From Amblyornis subalaris (taxonomy: Eukaryota > Chordata > Aves > Passeriformes > Ptilonorhynchidae), in assembly GCA_018881555.1 (NCBI GenBank), contig JACAXG010000013.1, forward strand, positions 8,656,191 to 8,720,190: a stretch of DNA of 64,000 bases, read 5' to 3'. Every line of letters starts with the position of its first letter. Within the stretch, counting starts at the first letter, position 1. Under the pieces are notes generated by a model. That model had not been told where the DNA came from and made no database searches. It was given only the letters and a program-made list of their open reading frames with translations. Both the position numbers and the translations under genes were made by a program. Of this stretch, positions 40,130 to 53,242 are shown piece by piece.

Positions 40130-40157
40130 TAAATTTTTTAAATTAAATTTTTTAAAA
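40130..40157. repeat. 14-bp AT-rich tandem repeat, two copies
   Basis: TAAATTTTTTAAAT at 40130-40143 is followed by TAAATTTTTTAAAA at 40144-40157, one mismatch in 14. Confidence 0.9.
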
Positions 40158-41117
40158 TAAAAAGCATAAATACTTCCNAAGTTTCATGCTGTGTAACCTG
40201 ACTACACCCTGACTCCTGGGGACCTAGGTCAGCCAGATGAACGTGATGGGGCTCAGGTGTGGGTGGGAACAGGAGGAGGAAGGTTGAGTCCTGCTGATGC
40301 ATCACACCTGGGGGTGCTGGTGGGGGATGTGGTGGGGAGCACCTTCAGTGCTGATAAGTCTCTGTTCCCTTGAAGTGCTGCCTTGCTGTGCCTCTGTGTA
40401 GTCATATCGAGACAGTGTGGAAGAGCATTGGGGATCATGAGCAGGAGGCAATGTCTGAGGCAGAGGTGGATGTGCCAGGTGAGCAAGCTCTGGAGGTAGC
40501 AGTGGTGAGACAATTCATGGGGTCTGATGGCCAGCGTGACCCAGCAGGGCTTTGTCAAGTGAGGGGTCCTGGATCCCCTGCAAGGGCTGGTGCTCACCCA
40601 AAATCTGTGGCAAGGTAAGATCAAGTGTGCATTTGTGCCCTGGGCTGGGCTCACCTATGCTCCTCAGCCAGGTGAAGCAGAGCCTGGCTCGTGCTTGGTG
40701 GGAGCACATCCAACTGGGATCAAAATACCNTGAGGAGTATTTCTGATTGTAATTTTAATGAAGGACTTCTTTCCTCCCAGGTCAGTGAGAAGTGCTTCTG
40801 CAGCAGGGATGCTTTGTTCCCTCTTGGGCATGATTTTGGATAACTGTACTATCTATAGCCCTCAAGGAGCCCATGGGGACTACTGCAGCACTATCAGCTA
40901 TTGTTTGTAGTGAGGTATCCATTGCTCTGCTTGACCTCGTGGCTNTGAGAGGACTTGGGAAAAGCTGAAGGTATCCTTCAACACAGAACAAGTTAAGGAG
41001 TGTTTTAAAGCCTTCGTGCAAAGATGCCCTTTGTGTGCCTCCTTTGGTGCCTAAAGGAGGCTGCAAAAGTCCTGTGTTGGAGGTTCAAGTTGGAATATCG
41101 GATTTTTGTGGGTTTTT

Positions 41118-41139
41118 CCCCCCCCCCCCCCCCCCCCCC
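41118..41139. repeat. Poly-C tract of 22 bases
   Basis: An uninterrupted run of C preceded by GGGTTTTT and followed by ATG. The true length is likely uncertain because such runs sequence and assemble poorly. Confidence 0.95.
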
Positions 41140-44135
41140 ATGTTTTCATGACTCAGCTTTAGGTTGCCTGGCTCAGAGAGAAAGATTTTACCAAGTTGCT
41201 CAAATTATTAATTTCTTCAAAATTTTTTGCTAGTTCCAAGTTTGCCACTCATTTTAGCACTGTGTTAGTACAAGGGGACAGCAGGGTTGCACATGCTGTG
41301 TTTTGTTAGTCGGGGTAACNTAGTCCAGGGCTTTTGCTGACCTTCAGGGGTGCACGGTGGTTCAGGTGTTCAGAGAAGCACTGGAAATGCCTATTTAAAT
41401 TCTTCTCCAGCTACNGGAATAAAAAAAGATAAATCATAAATAAACTTAAATTACGATCTGCCTTCTTTGCAGATTTCTCTCCCCACCTCATGTAGCAGAA
41501 AAATCCGTGTTGTAAATCCCCGGTGAAGCGCTTTCTGCTGGCAGTTCCCGTGGCTGCGTTAAAGGGATGCTCGCTGCCATATATCAAACCTCGGGCACCT
41601 TTTATTTTCCACATGCAAGTGTGCTCCTGGGTGCAACTGGGGGAGAGAGACAGCAGTTTGTCTAGATGATGCACTCTGCAAGCTCAGATAAGAATATCAT
41701 GACCTAGAAAAGAAAAAAGAGGAAGGTAAAAAAAAAAGCCCCNGTAACTCAGGGGTCCTTGTTCCCTCGGATAATATGGAGCACGCTCAGCACACCTGGG
41801 GATGAAGACCCAGCTCCTGGGAAGCAGTGAAATTAAAAAGTGCTGGTGCTGCTGAAGGTAAAAAAGAGAGATTGAGGTCTTTTGGGTTTTTCTTACATGA
41901 CTGGTTTCTGAGACTTCAGCTCTCTGCTGAACTTCCACATTGTGCTCTGAGAGAGAGAAGGGAGCAGCTGTGTCAGTGTTACCTCTTGCCACCATACCTG
42001 CTCCACTTTGGGACTGACATTGTCAGCTGAATCAGAAGGGGGGAAAAAAGCACCTTTTCTGGTTACTTTCTGCTTACCAAGTTGTGCTTCAAGATTAAAT
42101 CGGGATGTGTCTCTTCATCTTTGTGCCATGGACAAGGATGTGCTGAATCTGCACGTGGGATGCAAAAAAGGACTTTTTTACCAAAGGTTCAGGCTCTATG
42201 CTGATACTACTACNTTTTTTTTTAACACAGCTTAGCTAGACTTGCCAGCTGAGCACAACAGGAAGGAAGCAAAAAAAAAAGAAGACCCTGAAAATCTGGT
42301 ATTACTGCATTAACTGCAGAAAAGTGGTACTTAGAATGGTAACGGTGTGGTGGTGTCCTGATAAGTGCAGGGTGCTGTGAAACCAGGTGATTTTTCATTA
42401 ACTCCTTTTANGTTAGGGATTCCTGTCTTCAAGGTCTCGTTTGGTTTCTGCAAAATTCCTCTGTTGCAAAGAGTTTTTCTGAAGAGCAGGAGTTGTGGTC
42501 AGGCTGTAGGTTTGGCTTGAGCTTTCTAAGTTGTGAATTCACCAAATTTAATTCTGCATTTGTGGGTGNTATCAGTTATATTATGCCTCTTCAGAGGCAG
42601 AGGAACTGATGAGACAGAGAATGAATCAGTTGAAAAAGCTAATTTGCAGGTGGGACTTCTGGCAGCCTCATTCCCAATGCCTGACCCTCACGGCATCCCT
42701 CATGTCCCTGAGTTTAGGTTTTCCATGGAAAATAGTATGCTATGGGTGAACCTGAGAATGGTGGAACAAAGCAGTCACTGTTCCACCTTTCTTTTGGTTC
42801 CGTAAGAAATATTGACTGGTTTAGANTGAATGATCAATTAATACCCCTCAGCATGCACACACACTGAATTAATTTGATAATCTCTTGTGTAAAGAAGAAT
42901 ATTTTTTTTGTTAGTTTACAACAAGAAGAAATTATATCCGGTAACAGTAAATGTCATGATATTGATCAAGATTGGCAACAGCATCTCCAAAACTTGTTGC
43001 CATTGCTGGATACTTTTTTCCTTCAGATGGCATCTTTCACAACCAACTGCATCAGAGAACTTTTCAAGGTGTGGGGGTTTTCATTGTGCTTTTTCCTTTT
43101 TCTTTTTTTTTTGTCCTGCTGTTAGCACCAAGTGGTTTGTGCTTGACTGATCATTCCTGGTGAAATGCTGCGTGAAGCAAGCTGTTGGTGGGGCGAGGTA
43201 GGGGTCCCCAGCCCAGGAAGGTGTTGCTCCATGCCGTAATGGAGCTAATGGCAATACAGCTGTGGGTACATCTGATGTTAAACTACCATTATTTAAACTT
43301 TATGATGCGAGAGACTGCCAGCTCTCCCACTTGCAGCATATAAATTATGTCAATTGCTCGTGCACTTTTTTTAACCCTGATTTCTCTTGAATTATGGATG
43401 ATAGACAGGGCCAGAATTTGCTTTTAGTGTTCCCTTGCGACTGTGTGTGTGCTGAGTGCACTGAGCAGTCATAATCTCAGTGTGTGCAGTCAGGGGATGC
43501 GTAATATAATTTGGGCTGTGATCACGTAGCTTGTACCCTAACCATTGGGGGAGTGACAACATCTGAAACTTTGAGCTATTTTGGGGCAGGGTGGGTGCTT
43601 TGATGCCAGGTTCGACCCGCCGAGGCTGGAAGGTTTCATAGCTGTGAATTCCGTGTCCCGGACGGGTTTTTGAAAGCCAGTGTGATGTTCCCTTTCAAGA
43701 GAGCCCTCTGTTGTGGGGATTAGAGCCTGTCTTCCAGGCTTCATTGTGGGGAGGAATAATAGCTCCTGTCTGTAATGAAAATATTATGATTGCCATGCTT
43801 TGAAGTTTTCCAGCCCAAATGTGTGGTAGTGGGGTGCATTCATCAAGCCATTCCCTTGGTTGACTGAATACTCTAGTGTGGGTAGGGAATGGGTTTGCCT
43901 GGAGCAAATTAAAGCAGCGCACTCCAAAGGTGATGGGGACCTGCAAGCTGCTGGCCTTGCTGTGATTTTGACTATTGGCACTGCTCCTCAGCAAGGGAAC
44001 CCTTCTAAGAGGTGTCAGTGCTGTGTGTGGATATTGTAGTACTTTTGTAGAAGCGAGTCAAGGCACTGCTGCTTTTAAGATAATTTCCACAGCATTTATT
44101 GAATAATGTGTGTTTTAAGGTGTACTAACAGCAGG

Positions 44136-44167
44136 TGTTTGTAAATTATACGAGGCATCTACAAACA
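44136..44167. repeat. Inverted repeat, TGTTTGTA / TACAAACA
   Basis: Perfect 8-bp arms at 44136-44143 and 44160-44167, 16 bases apart. Each arm contains a TGTTTGT-type, forkhead-like core. Confidence 0.8.
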
Positions 44168-44341
44168 GTGTGTCTGCACTCCTGTTGCTGCATCTGGATT
44201 CCACGAAGAATTTAAGACCTTTTCTCTTGCTTAAATATGAAGAAAGCTTCACTCCCTGGCATATTGATTTTACAAGCATTAGCACTTTAATCAAACAACT
44301 CTGAAGTTTTGCACTTCATTAACCGATCTTTAGGAGGAAAG

Positions 44342-44356
44342 TGCAAACTGTTTGCA
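44342..44356. repeat. Palindrome TGCAAAC-T-GTTTGCA
   Basis: Perfect 7-bp arms around a single T, about 175 bp downstream of the other TGTTTG dyad. Confidence 0.85.
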
Positions 44357-44544
44357 TTGGGTGAAGCCTGTCCTTGCTGATAGNGCTCGAAACGCCCCAT
44401 GCTGGAAGATGCTAGACATGAGTTGTGCTTGGAGTGAAGGCAGCAGAGCTCAGAGCTGTGGAAATGGCTGGNTGGAAGAAATTGGTGTAGTCAGGTGTTG
44501 AGGCAAGTGTTGCTACCGGAAAACCCACAGCATTGTCAGGCAGT

Positions 44545-44714
44545 AGCCTGCCCAGGGCAGCGGTGGAGTCACCACTCCGGGAGGGATTTAAAAAACATGT
44601 AGATGTGGCGCTTGAAGACATGGTGTAGTGGTGGAGTTGGCAGTGCTGCAGGAGCAGCTGGACTCGATGGCCTTGGAGGGCTTTTCCAACCTAAATATTT
44701 CTATGATTTCATAG
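44545..44714 (+). mobile_element. CR1 LINE 3'-end fragment (second tail type)
   Basis: 'gcctgcccagggcagcggtg', 'atgtagatgtggcgcttgaa', 'tggactcgatggccttggag' and a terminal 'ttccaacctaaatatttcta' identify a sense CR1 tail of about 170 bp. Its 5' edge is unclear. Confidence 0.94.
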
Positions 44715-47700
44715 AAAAAGTCTTTCAGTCTTGTGAAGTTGTATGGAAGCAAATTTTAGTTTAGCTCAGAGGAAATGGGGGTGGGATGAAAAATTCTTTA
44801 ATGTGGCCAAATGAATCCTCCTGCAGGTCCTTTTGCAGAATGAGGTGCTGCCATAGAAGCTCCTGCAGCCAGCAGAAGCCAGTGGGAATCTGGGCTGGGC
44901 ACTGCTCCCAGCCCTGCTGCCCATCGCTGCACACTGGGCTGCTGGGGGCACTTGNCTGGCCAATATCATATTTATTATGCTGTTTACAGTCATAATTGTG
45001 AGGCCTTATTAATAGTAAGCGTTGTATAACACACATTTACAAATAATGACTTCATAATGTTGTCTAAATCATTGCTTTAAAAGTGGCTACAACATTACCT
45101 TATTACAGTAATGTTTAAATTTTAAAGCATGCCATCAAAGTTTTATTTTCTTTCATATTTACTTCATCTATCTGTTTTTTTATTTTTCTTCCTGCACTGC
45201 TATTTTTGACATTTTGGCATATGCAGACAGTCACCAGTAAGATATATTTACTAAAAGTAGTTTGGAAGAACTTCCAAAGTATTGAGCCGTGTCTCGTCAC
45301 AGCTGCAGTCTGTCAGTGACACACATACATGTAAAATAGTGTGTTATGAGACCATTTAATGGGTGCAGCTCATTAAGAGAGGACAGAGAGGTGGCTGCTC
45401 TTGCCTGCCAACAGCTGCATGGTCCCCAAGACGCTTTGNGAGCACAGACCTCTCTGAAGGAAATCCCTTAATCCTTGGGTGAGCAAATACGATGAGAATG
45501 TTCCGTGCTTTGTTGTGTGCTATGATCTAATTGAGATTTAATGCATTCTGCCGTGTCCCTGCTGTGGACTCCCTTTGGACCCTCTGGTACAAAGCTCGGT
45601 GTTAGCAGCTTTATTTTCTGTATCCCAGTTTATGTCTTCCAAGACTTTCAGGCATTTTTTTTTTTTTAGTTTGTGCGCATGGAATAGTTGTTCTGGGAAA
45701 GATGCACAAGAAGGAGAGAAACGAGATCCTTGGTTTTCCTTTCAAAATATTTCAATATTTGCTTTAAGAGTATTGAATTATGATTCTTCCATGCTCCCAC
45801 CCCTCTGTTTTTATAAGTGTGTATTTGCCACTGATTGTGTTAAACACATCTGCACCTCACATGATGGTATCTAATCCCACAGCAATATTTCAGTATAAAA
45901 GCAATTGGAATTGCCAGTACAAATGTGTGTAACAAATCCAGTGGGAGGNAGTCTTGGACAGCTTTTGGAGCCCAGTAGTTCAGGTGCCATAAGGGGATTT
46001 GAGCCCACAAAGCTGCCTGTGCCATCTTAGGGACACTGAGCCTCTGTCCCGGGTGGTTGCCTTTCCTTGCTTATCAAGGACATGCATTGGGTTTTCACAT
46101 TAAAAAAAAACAAAGAAAAATGGTCTTTCTGTTCACCCCTAGACTCTATTCCTGAGAATCTGAGCCCTGTTTCTAATGAAGAGACATTTACATGTGAAAA
46201 GATACTGTAATTTTTAATTGTTTTATATGTTTTAGCCACTAAAGTGGGCACTGTTGAGGCAATTAGGACTTTAAATGTGAACTTCGGGAAACTTGATTGN
46301 AGTTCAGGATCACTCCTGCCATCACACAGAGAGCAATTTGCCTTTTTCTCATTTTCCCTTTTCTTCCCCTCTCCCCTCCTTGCCAGCTGGTCATTCACTC
46401 CATTTCACTGTGAGACCTGAGGGATTTTTTTTATTTATTGACAGTTTCAGACCTTTTTTCCCCCAAAATGGACATTGTGCGTGTTCTTCCGCCTGAGTAA
46501 CCTGGAGGCAGCCATTTAGTGCCTGCAGGTTGTGTTGGAGTCAGTAAATCATCCTCCAGGATCCCTGTGGGGACCTGCTCTGCAAATGCAGCTCCCATTG
46601 GCGTCAGTGAGGATTATGAACATGACTAGTTGGCAGGTCTGGTTTGTACTTTAGGTAGAGACAAATATTTCCATTGAGAAGTGCAGGTTTTTAAAGTCAA
46701 AGCTGTGCTACAATATTTAGTGCAGAGAATTTTCAAATAACACCTTTTTGCCTTTTTTTTTGTTTTTTTTTTAAAACATGTGCTCTATCTTGTGGACAAC
46801 CCCAGCTTGTAGCAGCTCNGAAGTTGTTTGAATCTCCCATGCTGAGTGTTAATGGGAACAGAAGCAGTTGAACACATGCACATCAATAGAAGACTTAGAA
46901 GCATAAAAATTGAATTCTCTCCTGCCTTTTCCTTTCCTATGGAGAAAATAGGCCCCATTAGTACAGAAAGCTTTGGCAAGGTGGTATTTGCAGTCCAAGG
47001 CTGGAAAGCAGCTGCCATCCCCAGTGTGTTGTTCAGCAGAGGACTTCACTTTTCATTGCTGCCAGTAATCCTATTTACTGTGAGCACAAAATGCCAGCTG
47101 GATTTTGGCTGCTGGATGTGATGTTCTGTTATGAATGGGTTGAAGTAGTTTTGTGCTGCAGTGGATCTGATGGAGCCATGCACAGGGATGCACTGGCTGA
47201 CCATGGATGGGGACTGTCAGCCCTTTCCAGCCATGGTTGTGATNTGAGGAGCCAGGCTGGAGGGGATCAAATTTAGTTTTTCTCTTTAAAGCAAATGTTT
47301 TTGGAAGTGAACTTTTTTCCCAAGGCATTTCCANTCATCCCTCTCATGCTGCTCATGTATTTCCTTTGCAAGCTTTGGGCTCCTGTATTGCTGTGCTGAG
47401 CTGCAGAATATTCCAGTGTGCCAGGCTGGTGAGGAGGCATTGGTGGGTCCTGAATGGGGTCTGCAGAGTGGGGGGACCTGGATGCCTTGNTAAGGGGCAG
47501 CAGCAACTGTTTTTCTGTTGATAAATTCATCNCTTGAGCTCAATGTTCTTAGGGAAAAGAGCTGTGCCCTTAGCACAGGATGTTCCTATTTACTATTACT
47601 ATTTATATTTATTTATTCCATTTACTCCTGTAGAGTCGACTATAGTGACTCTCATTGCTTTTTTCCTTTCTGGTCACTCATCCAAAGAGACTGGCGAAAG

Positions 47701-50361
47701 CACTGGCCCTCTTTCCTTTCTTTCAATCTGATTCATCATTGCCTTGTTCCTTCGAGAGCTCCATGTGCTAATCCAAAGGGACAAGTGGCAATGAGAGAGA
47801 CTGGGGTNACAGACCAGGGGGCTTCTTGAATTGTCCTCCCATTTTACAACGGGTAGATTCACTTCATTTTTCCAAGGCACCAGGGAATGAGCTTGAACTA
47901 GAAGCTGGTAGAAAAGCCCAATTCCAGTCTCTGATCCGAAACATGGTGCCTACCTGTTCTAGGCTCATGCTGGGCATCTCATGTCTCTGCTTAAAACTGG
48001 TGCCACTGATTTTCTGGGGCTTTCATGGCATTCATCTCACCTGTGTTCAGGTGTAAGCACTGCCGTGGCCTCCTGGGTGTCTGTGCTCCCCTCTCGGTGG
48101 AGCTGTGCCGTATCCGTCTGGATCAGCCCAACAACGTGCCCTGCACGAAATTCTTTTTGTTCCATTCCCTTTCTTAACAGAATAAAAAGCCCTATAATGC
48201 TGCCTTTGCCCAATATACTCTGATGTTGATGACTGATGATTGCTGCTTATTCCTGCTTTTTATCCCAAGCTTTTCCTCTTCTGCTATTAAATGTGACCCC
48301 CTTGTTTTCATTTGGTGCCTTTGTATTTGAAAGGAAACAGTGTTCTGTTGATTTTATCAGGTGTTGCGTGTTTTTNTTCCATGTATGCAGCACTTTCAAA
48401 GGGAAGGGAGTGAATACATGTGCTCTTATTTTATACTCACCCTTTCAGATCCAGCTCTCCCCTTCCTTTCCTGGTGTGGATGACTGAGGAGTGCTTCCAC
48501 ACCCCTGCTGTCTTTGTTTGGCAGCAGGATAAATCCTGGATGGACTCTTTGCATGGCTGTGGACCAGCACTGATGATACAGCAGGGAAAAAGCTCATTGT
48601 GGGAGTGAGGGGAAGGGGCTCCATCCTGCTGGGCAGCTTTCCAAACCAGATGCCCAGCAGTACCAATTAGGAAAATTCAGATTAAATTAAAACTATTTGA
48701 AATAAAAATACACCCATTGCAGAAACCCTTAATTAGTTACNGATTTTTATCTATTTTTTATCTATTGTTTTTGTCTCTTCTGAATTTTTCTTTTTTGATT
48801 GTGAGTCTCAACCTGAGAAACCAGTGATATATTCTGCTCCTCAGAATTTAAAAAAAAAAAAGGGCAGCTAATCTTAGCATTTTGGTGCTAATGCTCCATT
48901 TCTGCACTGATACCCTCCAAGCCAGTTTTAACATTACATGGAGTTTAAAGGCTTTTCACTTTCAAAATAGCTTTTTAGTAGTTTTTTTCATCCTACTGTG
49001 TTATCCTTTCAGTAGCCGATAACTCTTCCNTCAGGTAAATGCACTTTAAAATGCTTCCTTCAGCACAGAGCAAATACGGAGAGAGTAAAAAGTTTGTAAT
49101 GCAGGAGAAATGGCTTTAATTCTGCTGTCCTCCTTTGTAGAAGAGCATAGGGAAAAGTAACTGCTGGAGGGTAAGTGGGGGTGAAAAAGATGTCTTTTTG
49201 TTGAATTTAGGAGTTTAAGATGTTGATGCATATACTTAACGTTGCTTGGTGCAGGTTGGGGTGATGTGGCAGGATGGGGAAAAGAGGCGGAGGTGTACTG
49301 GGGCTATTTACCTCAGGAGTAGGAAGAGATCTTGAAATCTGATATTGAGAGGAGATAAATCTTCANTCAGAGTCAGAGTGATTTCCGTTATTGATGCAAA
49401 AGTGAAATCCTCAGGAAGGGGGTGAGAAATAGATCTGCCCTGGGGACAGAGCCTCAAAAGGCTGGGTATTAACTATGGCTGTTAGGTCTGGGGGCATTTG
49501 CTGACAGACTCCATGTCCTGTATGAGATGAAGGTTTCTGTGTTTTAACCTTGGCCTCAGATGGAGTTAAACAANATGGTGTGTCTTGGATTAGACAACAA
49601 ATAGAAAATCAGACAAGTGGAGAATTACAAAATTAGCACTAGGTACAGAAGACCTGCATGCAATTGCTTTAAAAATAGTGTTTCTCCTTACTTCTTAGTC
49701 TTGGAACAGGAATTCATTAAAGATAACAGAGAATGGGAAAGGGGATTGCAAATAGTTATTGATCGGTGTTGGGCTGCGGAGATGTTTCAGTCAGGTTTCA
49801 AGCTCCTGGAGCATTTCCTNCTCACTCACAGTGACCAGCACTGAATTAAAGCTTGGGCCACTGCAGTCTCTTCTAGAGCACAGGGAGCTGCTGAGACACA
49901 TCTGGGGTCAGGAATTTANGAGGAACGTTGTATTTTTTAATGTGTGTTGGTAACATTGCAGTTAAAATCAGCTCGCTCTGCCTGGCCACGCACACACCTG
50001 AGTCAGCTTTTGCCCCATGGCTTGGCTTGAGCAGTGACCTGAGAACACCCTTTGGGTTGCTGAGCAGATGCCACCACTGAGCAGAACTGGGCTCATTTCA
50101 GAGTTATCTGCAGTCTCAGTGCAGTATGTACATTTGTCTTCATGACTGTCCCGCTGGAAGATGTTTGGTTTGTTTGGGTTTGCTATCATTTAAATGTGCT
50201 TTGTTCCTGAGTTTTTATGGACCTTAGCTGACAAGCATTGCATAATGCATATAGAGAACGTTTTAAAGGCACATCCTGTTCTTACTAACTTTTAAAAGCA
50301 ATCCCAAGGTGGGATGCAGTCCTGGATGTGCTGCCAGCCATGTGCCTCACATGCCTGCCTT
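44715..50361. other. Gene-free stretch
   Basis: Includes an 8-bp-arm inverted repeat (AACATTAC at 45091-45098, GTAATGTT at 45108-45115) and a T-rich run at 46753-46772. No exon or mobile element recognised. Confidence 0.45.
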
Positions 50362-50505
50362 GCACATCCCTGGAAATGTTCAAGGCCAGGTTGGACAGGG
50401 CTTGGCACAACCTGGTGTAGTGGAAGGTGTTCCTGCCTATAAGGGTGGTTGAAATGAGATGATCTTTAAAGCCACTTTCAACCCAAGCCATTCTATGAAT
50501 CTGTG
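50362..50505 (+). mobile_element. CR1 LINE 3'-end fragment
   Basis: 'aaggccaggttggacagggc', 'aacctggtgtagtggaaggt' and 'caacccaagccattctatga' mark about 140 bp of sense CR1 tail. Confidence 0.92.
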
Positions 50506-51290
50506 AAAACTGTTTTATAAAAACATCCTTTCTTCTGTGTCCCAACGCAGATATAACACGTCTTTGTTCAGTATTTGTGTGATTGTAATTCTCCCTGTAA
50601 TGGACCTGTTTGGCTCCTGCCTCACACTTGCGCTAGATGGGAACACTCCTGCACTCATAATCTATGAGGCTCTAAGGCATCTACTTGGGAAAACATAAAT
50701 GAAATGTCTTGGGGGAAAATAAATGTGAAAAGACACTATGCAGCCTCAACAGTTTCAAGCTGGAAGTTTATGCTGATTTAGGTGTGATGCAGGAGGAGCA
50801 CTAATCCTGCTGCTGGGGCTGCTCCTCAATCAAGGAAAGTGGCCATGAGTCAAACACACATTATGCTTTACCCAGGAGTAAAAAACCACCCAAACACAAA
50901 ACACCTGCACTAATACAAATCCCATTACAACTAAATAGCTTTAATATTTTTTTCCCCTTTTATTTCCAGAAAATGGCAACTTTTACAGAAAAGCGTCAGT
51001 TCTCAGAAATAGACTCACAAAATGACTCCAGTCCCTAATTTTCACACAGAGCTGTCTGCCTGCCTTTATGTGTAGTAGTAAATGACAGAAGTGTTGCAAG
51101 TTGTACATAGATGCAACTATTGATAAGTTCACTCTGGAAGCTTTTATCCTTGTAAATTAATCTACTTGGGAGGAAGGGGTAGGAGAAGGAAGGGACCATA
51201 AAAGACTCCATAGATTGATTTTCTCAAGCTGAATTGTCATATGAAATTATCATCTCAAAGATTTCCCCCCCTGTTTCATAGCATGATATT
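50506..51290. other. Gene-free stretch between two CR1 copies
   Basis: AT-rich, with no gene, repeat or signal recognised. Confidence 0.45.
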
Positions 51291-51559
51291 CCTTATCTCC
51301 AGTGAGNGGATCAAACAAGGAGGGTAGATTTAGATTAGATATTAGGAAAAAAATCTTCCCTGTGAGGGTGGTGAGGCCCTGGCACAGGTTGCCCAGAGAA
51401 GCTGTGGCTGCCCCATCCCTGGAAGTGTTCAAGGCCAGGTTGGACAGGGCTTGGAGCAACCTGGTCTGGTGGAAGGTGTCCCTGCCCATGGCAGGGGGTT
51501 GGAATGGGATGAACTTTGAGGTCCCTTCCAACCCAAACCATTCTGTGATCCTATGATTT
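51291..51559 (+). mobile_element. CR1 LINE 3'-end fragment, best preserved in the window
   Basis: A near-canonical sense tail: 'gggtagatttagattagata', 'ggccctggcacaggttgccc', 'ctggtctggtggaaggtgtc' and 'cccaaaccattctgtgatcc'. The 5' 16 bases (51291-51306, CCTTATCTCCAGTGAG) match the inverted copy at 5184-5199 exactly. It appears to be the least diverged CR1 copy here. Confidence 0.96.
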
Positions 51560-53242
51560 AATTACTGAATATTTAGGTTGCACCCACTGCCGACGTCCAT
51601 CTTTTTCTAATCTGGTTTCTACCTCTTATAGACCTTTGGGCTGTGTTTTAACATAGCTTTAAAGGTGTTCATCAAGAAAAGGATTTCATTTGTAAGGTGG
51701 AAGTGTGTGACATGCAGGTCTTAAAGAAAAGGAAAGGAAGTGCTTCTGGAAGTGCTGACACTGTGATGACACTACCTGAGGGTTCTAACCCATCACAGTG
51801 AAACCTCCTGCAGCAGCACTTGAACAATTTGGTGCAAGTCAGATGATTTTTTTTTGGTTTTTTTTACATAGAGCTGAATTCAAGATTAATGAAATAAGGA
51901 AACTGGACGGATACTAATTATAAAAGCTTATCTATTCCCCTTCCAACTAAAAATAAATAATCAGAATAATGTTCCTTTTTTGATACAAACACAATGATGT
52001 CTTTCTGCTTCTGTTCTTTTGCCTCAATGAGCCTTACAAACTGATGTCTGAATGAGAAAATAAATAGAAAACTGGAAAAGTCTTTCTATCCTNTCTGAAG
52101 TAACATTGGGTTTGTGCATATGTAAGGAGAAAATAGGCATACGATAAATTGATTTATTTTCTACTAAATGGTCTTATTGCAAAGTAATGGCTCAAAAAAT
52201 AGAAAAAGAAGATATTTCTGTGAGACTGTACAATGCTCCTCAGATGGGNACTGAGTGTCTTTTGGTTTTGAACCGTTGGTAATACTGGAAGGTGTTTTTT
52301 ACATAGGTGTTGTAAGCAATGGCCAAGCGTGTTCCCTGCCACTGCAGCATGTCCCAGTACACTTGGCTTATGGATTTCACCCTTCTTCAAGCAGAGATGA
52401 TCCAAGTGAGGGAAAAACTCTGAAAATTTCAGAATCAGATGTTGAAAAATATGTAGAAGTGAGAGACTGCTGCTGTGTGCCAAGGAGCTTTGGGGGCAGC
52501 TGTGTGAAGGTCTCTGGGTTCATGGTGAGGGTGGAGGAGCCAGGGGAGGTGTGAGCATCTCGTGGGGNAAAAGCCTTGGGTTGTGAGTCCAGGGGAAAAG
52601 GGGAGCAAGCAAAAGGCAACATGCATGGACAGATTTAATGGTTAATAAAGCAGACAGCTGGGAAAAATCCAGGCTGTTCCGCTTCCCTCCAGGAACTGCA
52701 CTGGTAATGTAGTTGGGGAAATCGACACAAAACCAGGCAAGTCATCTATAGTTATTTTCTTATTGGATTCTAACCTCCCCATAGTCTCTGCTACAAGAAT
52801 TTCATTGAAGGAATAGCAGAAAGATACATGACACAAAGGATAAAAGCCCACTGAAAACAAGGGAGGGGNGCCAGGCTGGTCCTGAGCGTAGGAGTGAAGA
52901 AATGGGGCAGACACAAAATTCATGAGCAAGATTAAAGGCAACAAGACTGATTTNGAGCAGTTACCTACGGGAATTTCATTGCCTTCCTTCAGAGGAATCT
53001 ATTCTTCTGATATGGAGTTTTACCAAAGGAACCAAAGTATTAATGTGATCTGCTCCCTCCAGATCGGAGACTGTAGATTTTCAGCATTTTTTTGGTCTGT
53101 GGAAGACTGAGAAAATTAAAAACCACAGTCAAGTAAAATATATGTGTGTGCACACATTNGTGTGCATATGCATGTTGCTACTGTGCTTCACGGGGTGGCT
53201 CACAGCGCTGGAAATAGGGGTGCCCAAGGAAACATTGAATGA
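51560..53242. other. Gene-free stretch
   Basis: AT-rich with short T runs. No gene or mobile element recognised. Confidence 0.45.

Larger units (their letters stand above)
39713..44544. other. Gene-free stretch with simple repeats and dyads
   Basis: Includes a 14-bp AT tandem at 40130-40157, the 22-base C tract at 41118-41139 and two TGTTTG-containing dyads between 44136 and 44356. No exon recognised; open frames near 40250-40740 on both strands lack domains. Confidence 0.45.

Noticed and set aside
43609..43619. tRNA B-box-like GGTTCGACCCG
   Set aside because: No matching A box or cloverleaf arms can be drawn around it; the last consensus base is wrong.
46753..46772. T-rich run as a possible retrocopy poly-A tail on the - strand
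   Set aside because: No gene-like sequence or target-site duplication is visible next to it.
51302..51556. Protein-like open frames across CR1 copies (also at 9231-9479, 22076-22495, 5022-5264)
   Set aside because: They translate the CR1 3' tail, largely non-coding sequence; the similarity among them is repeat homology.
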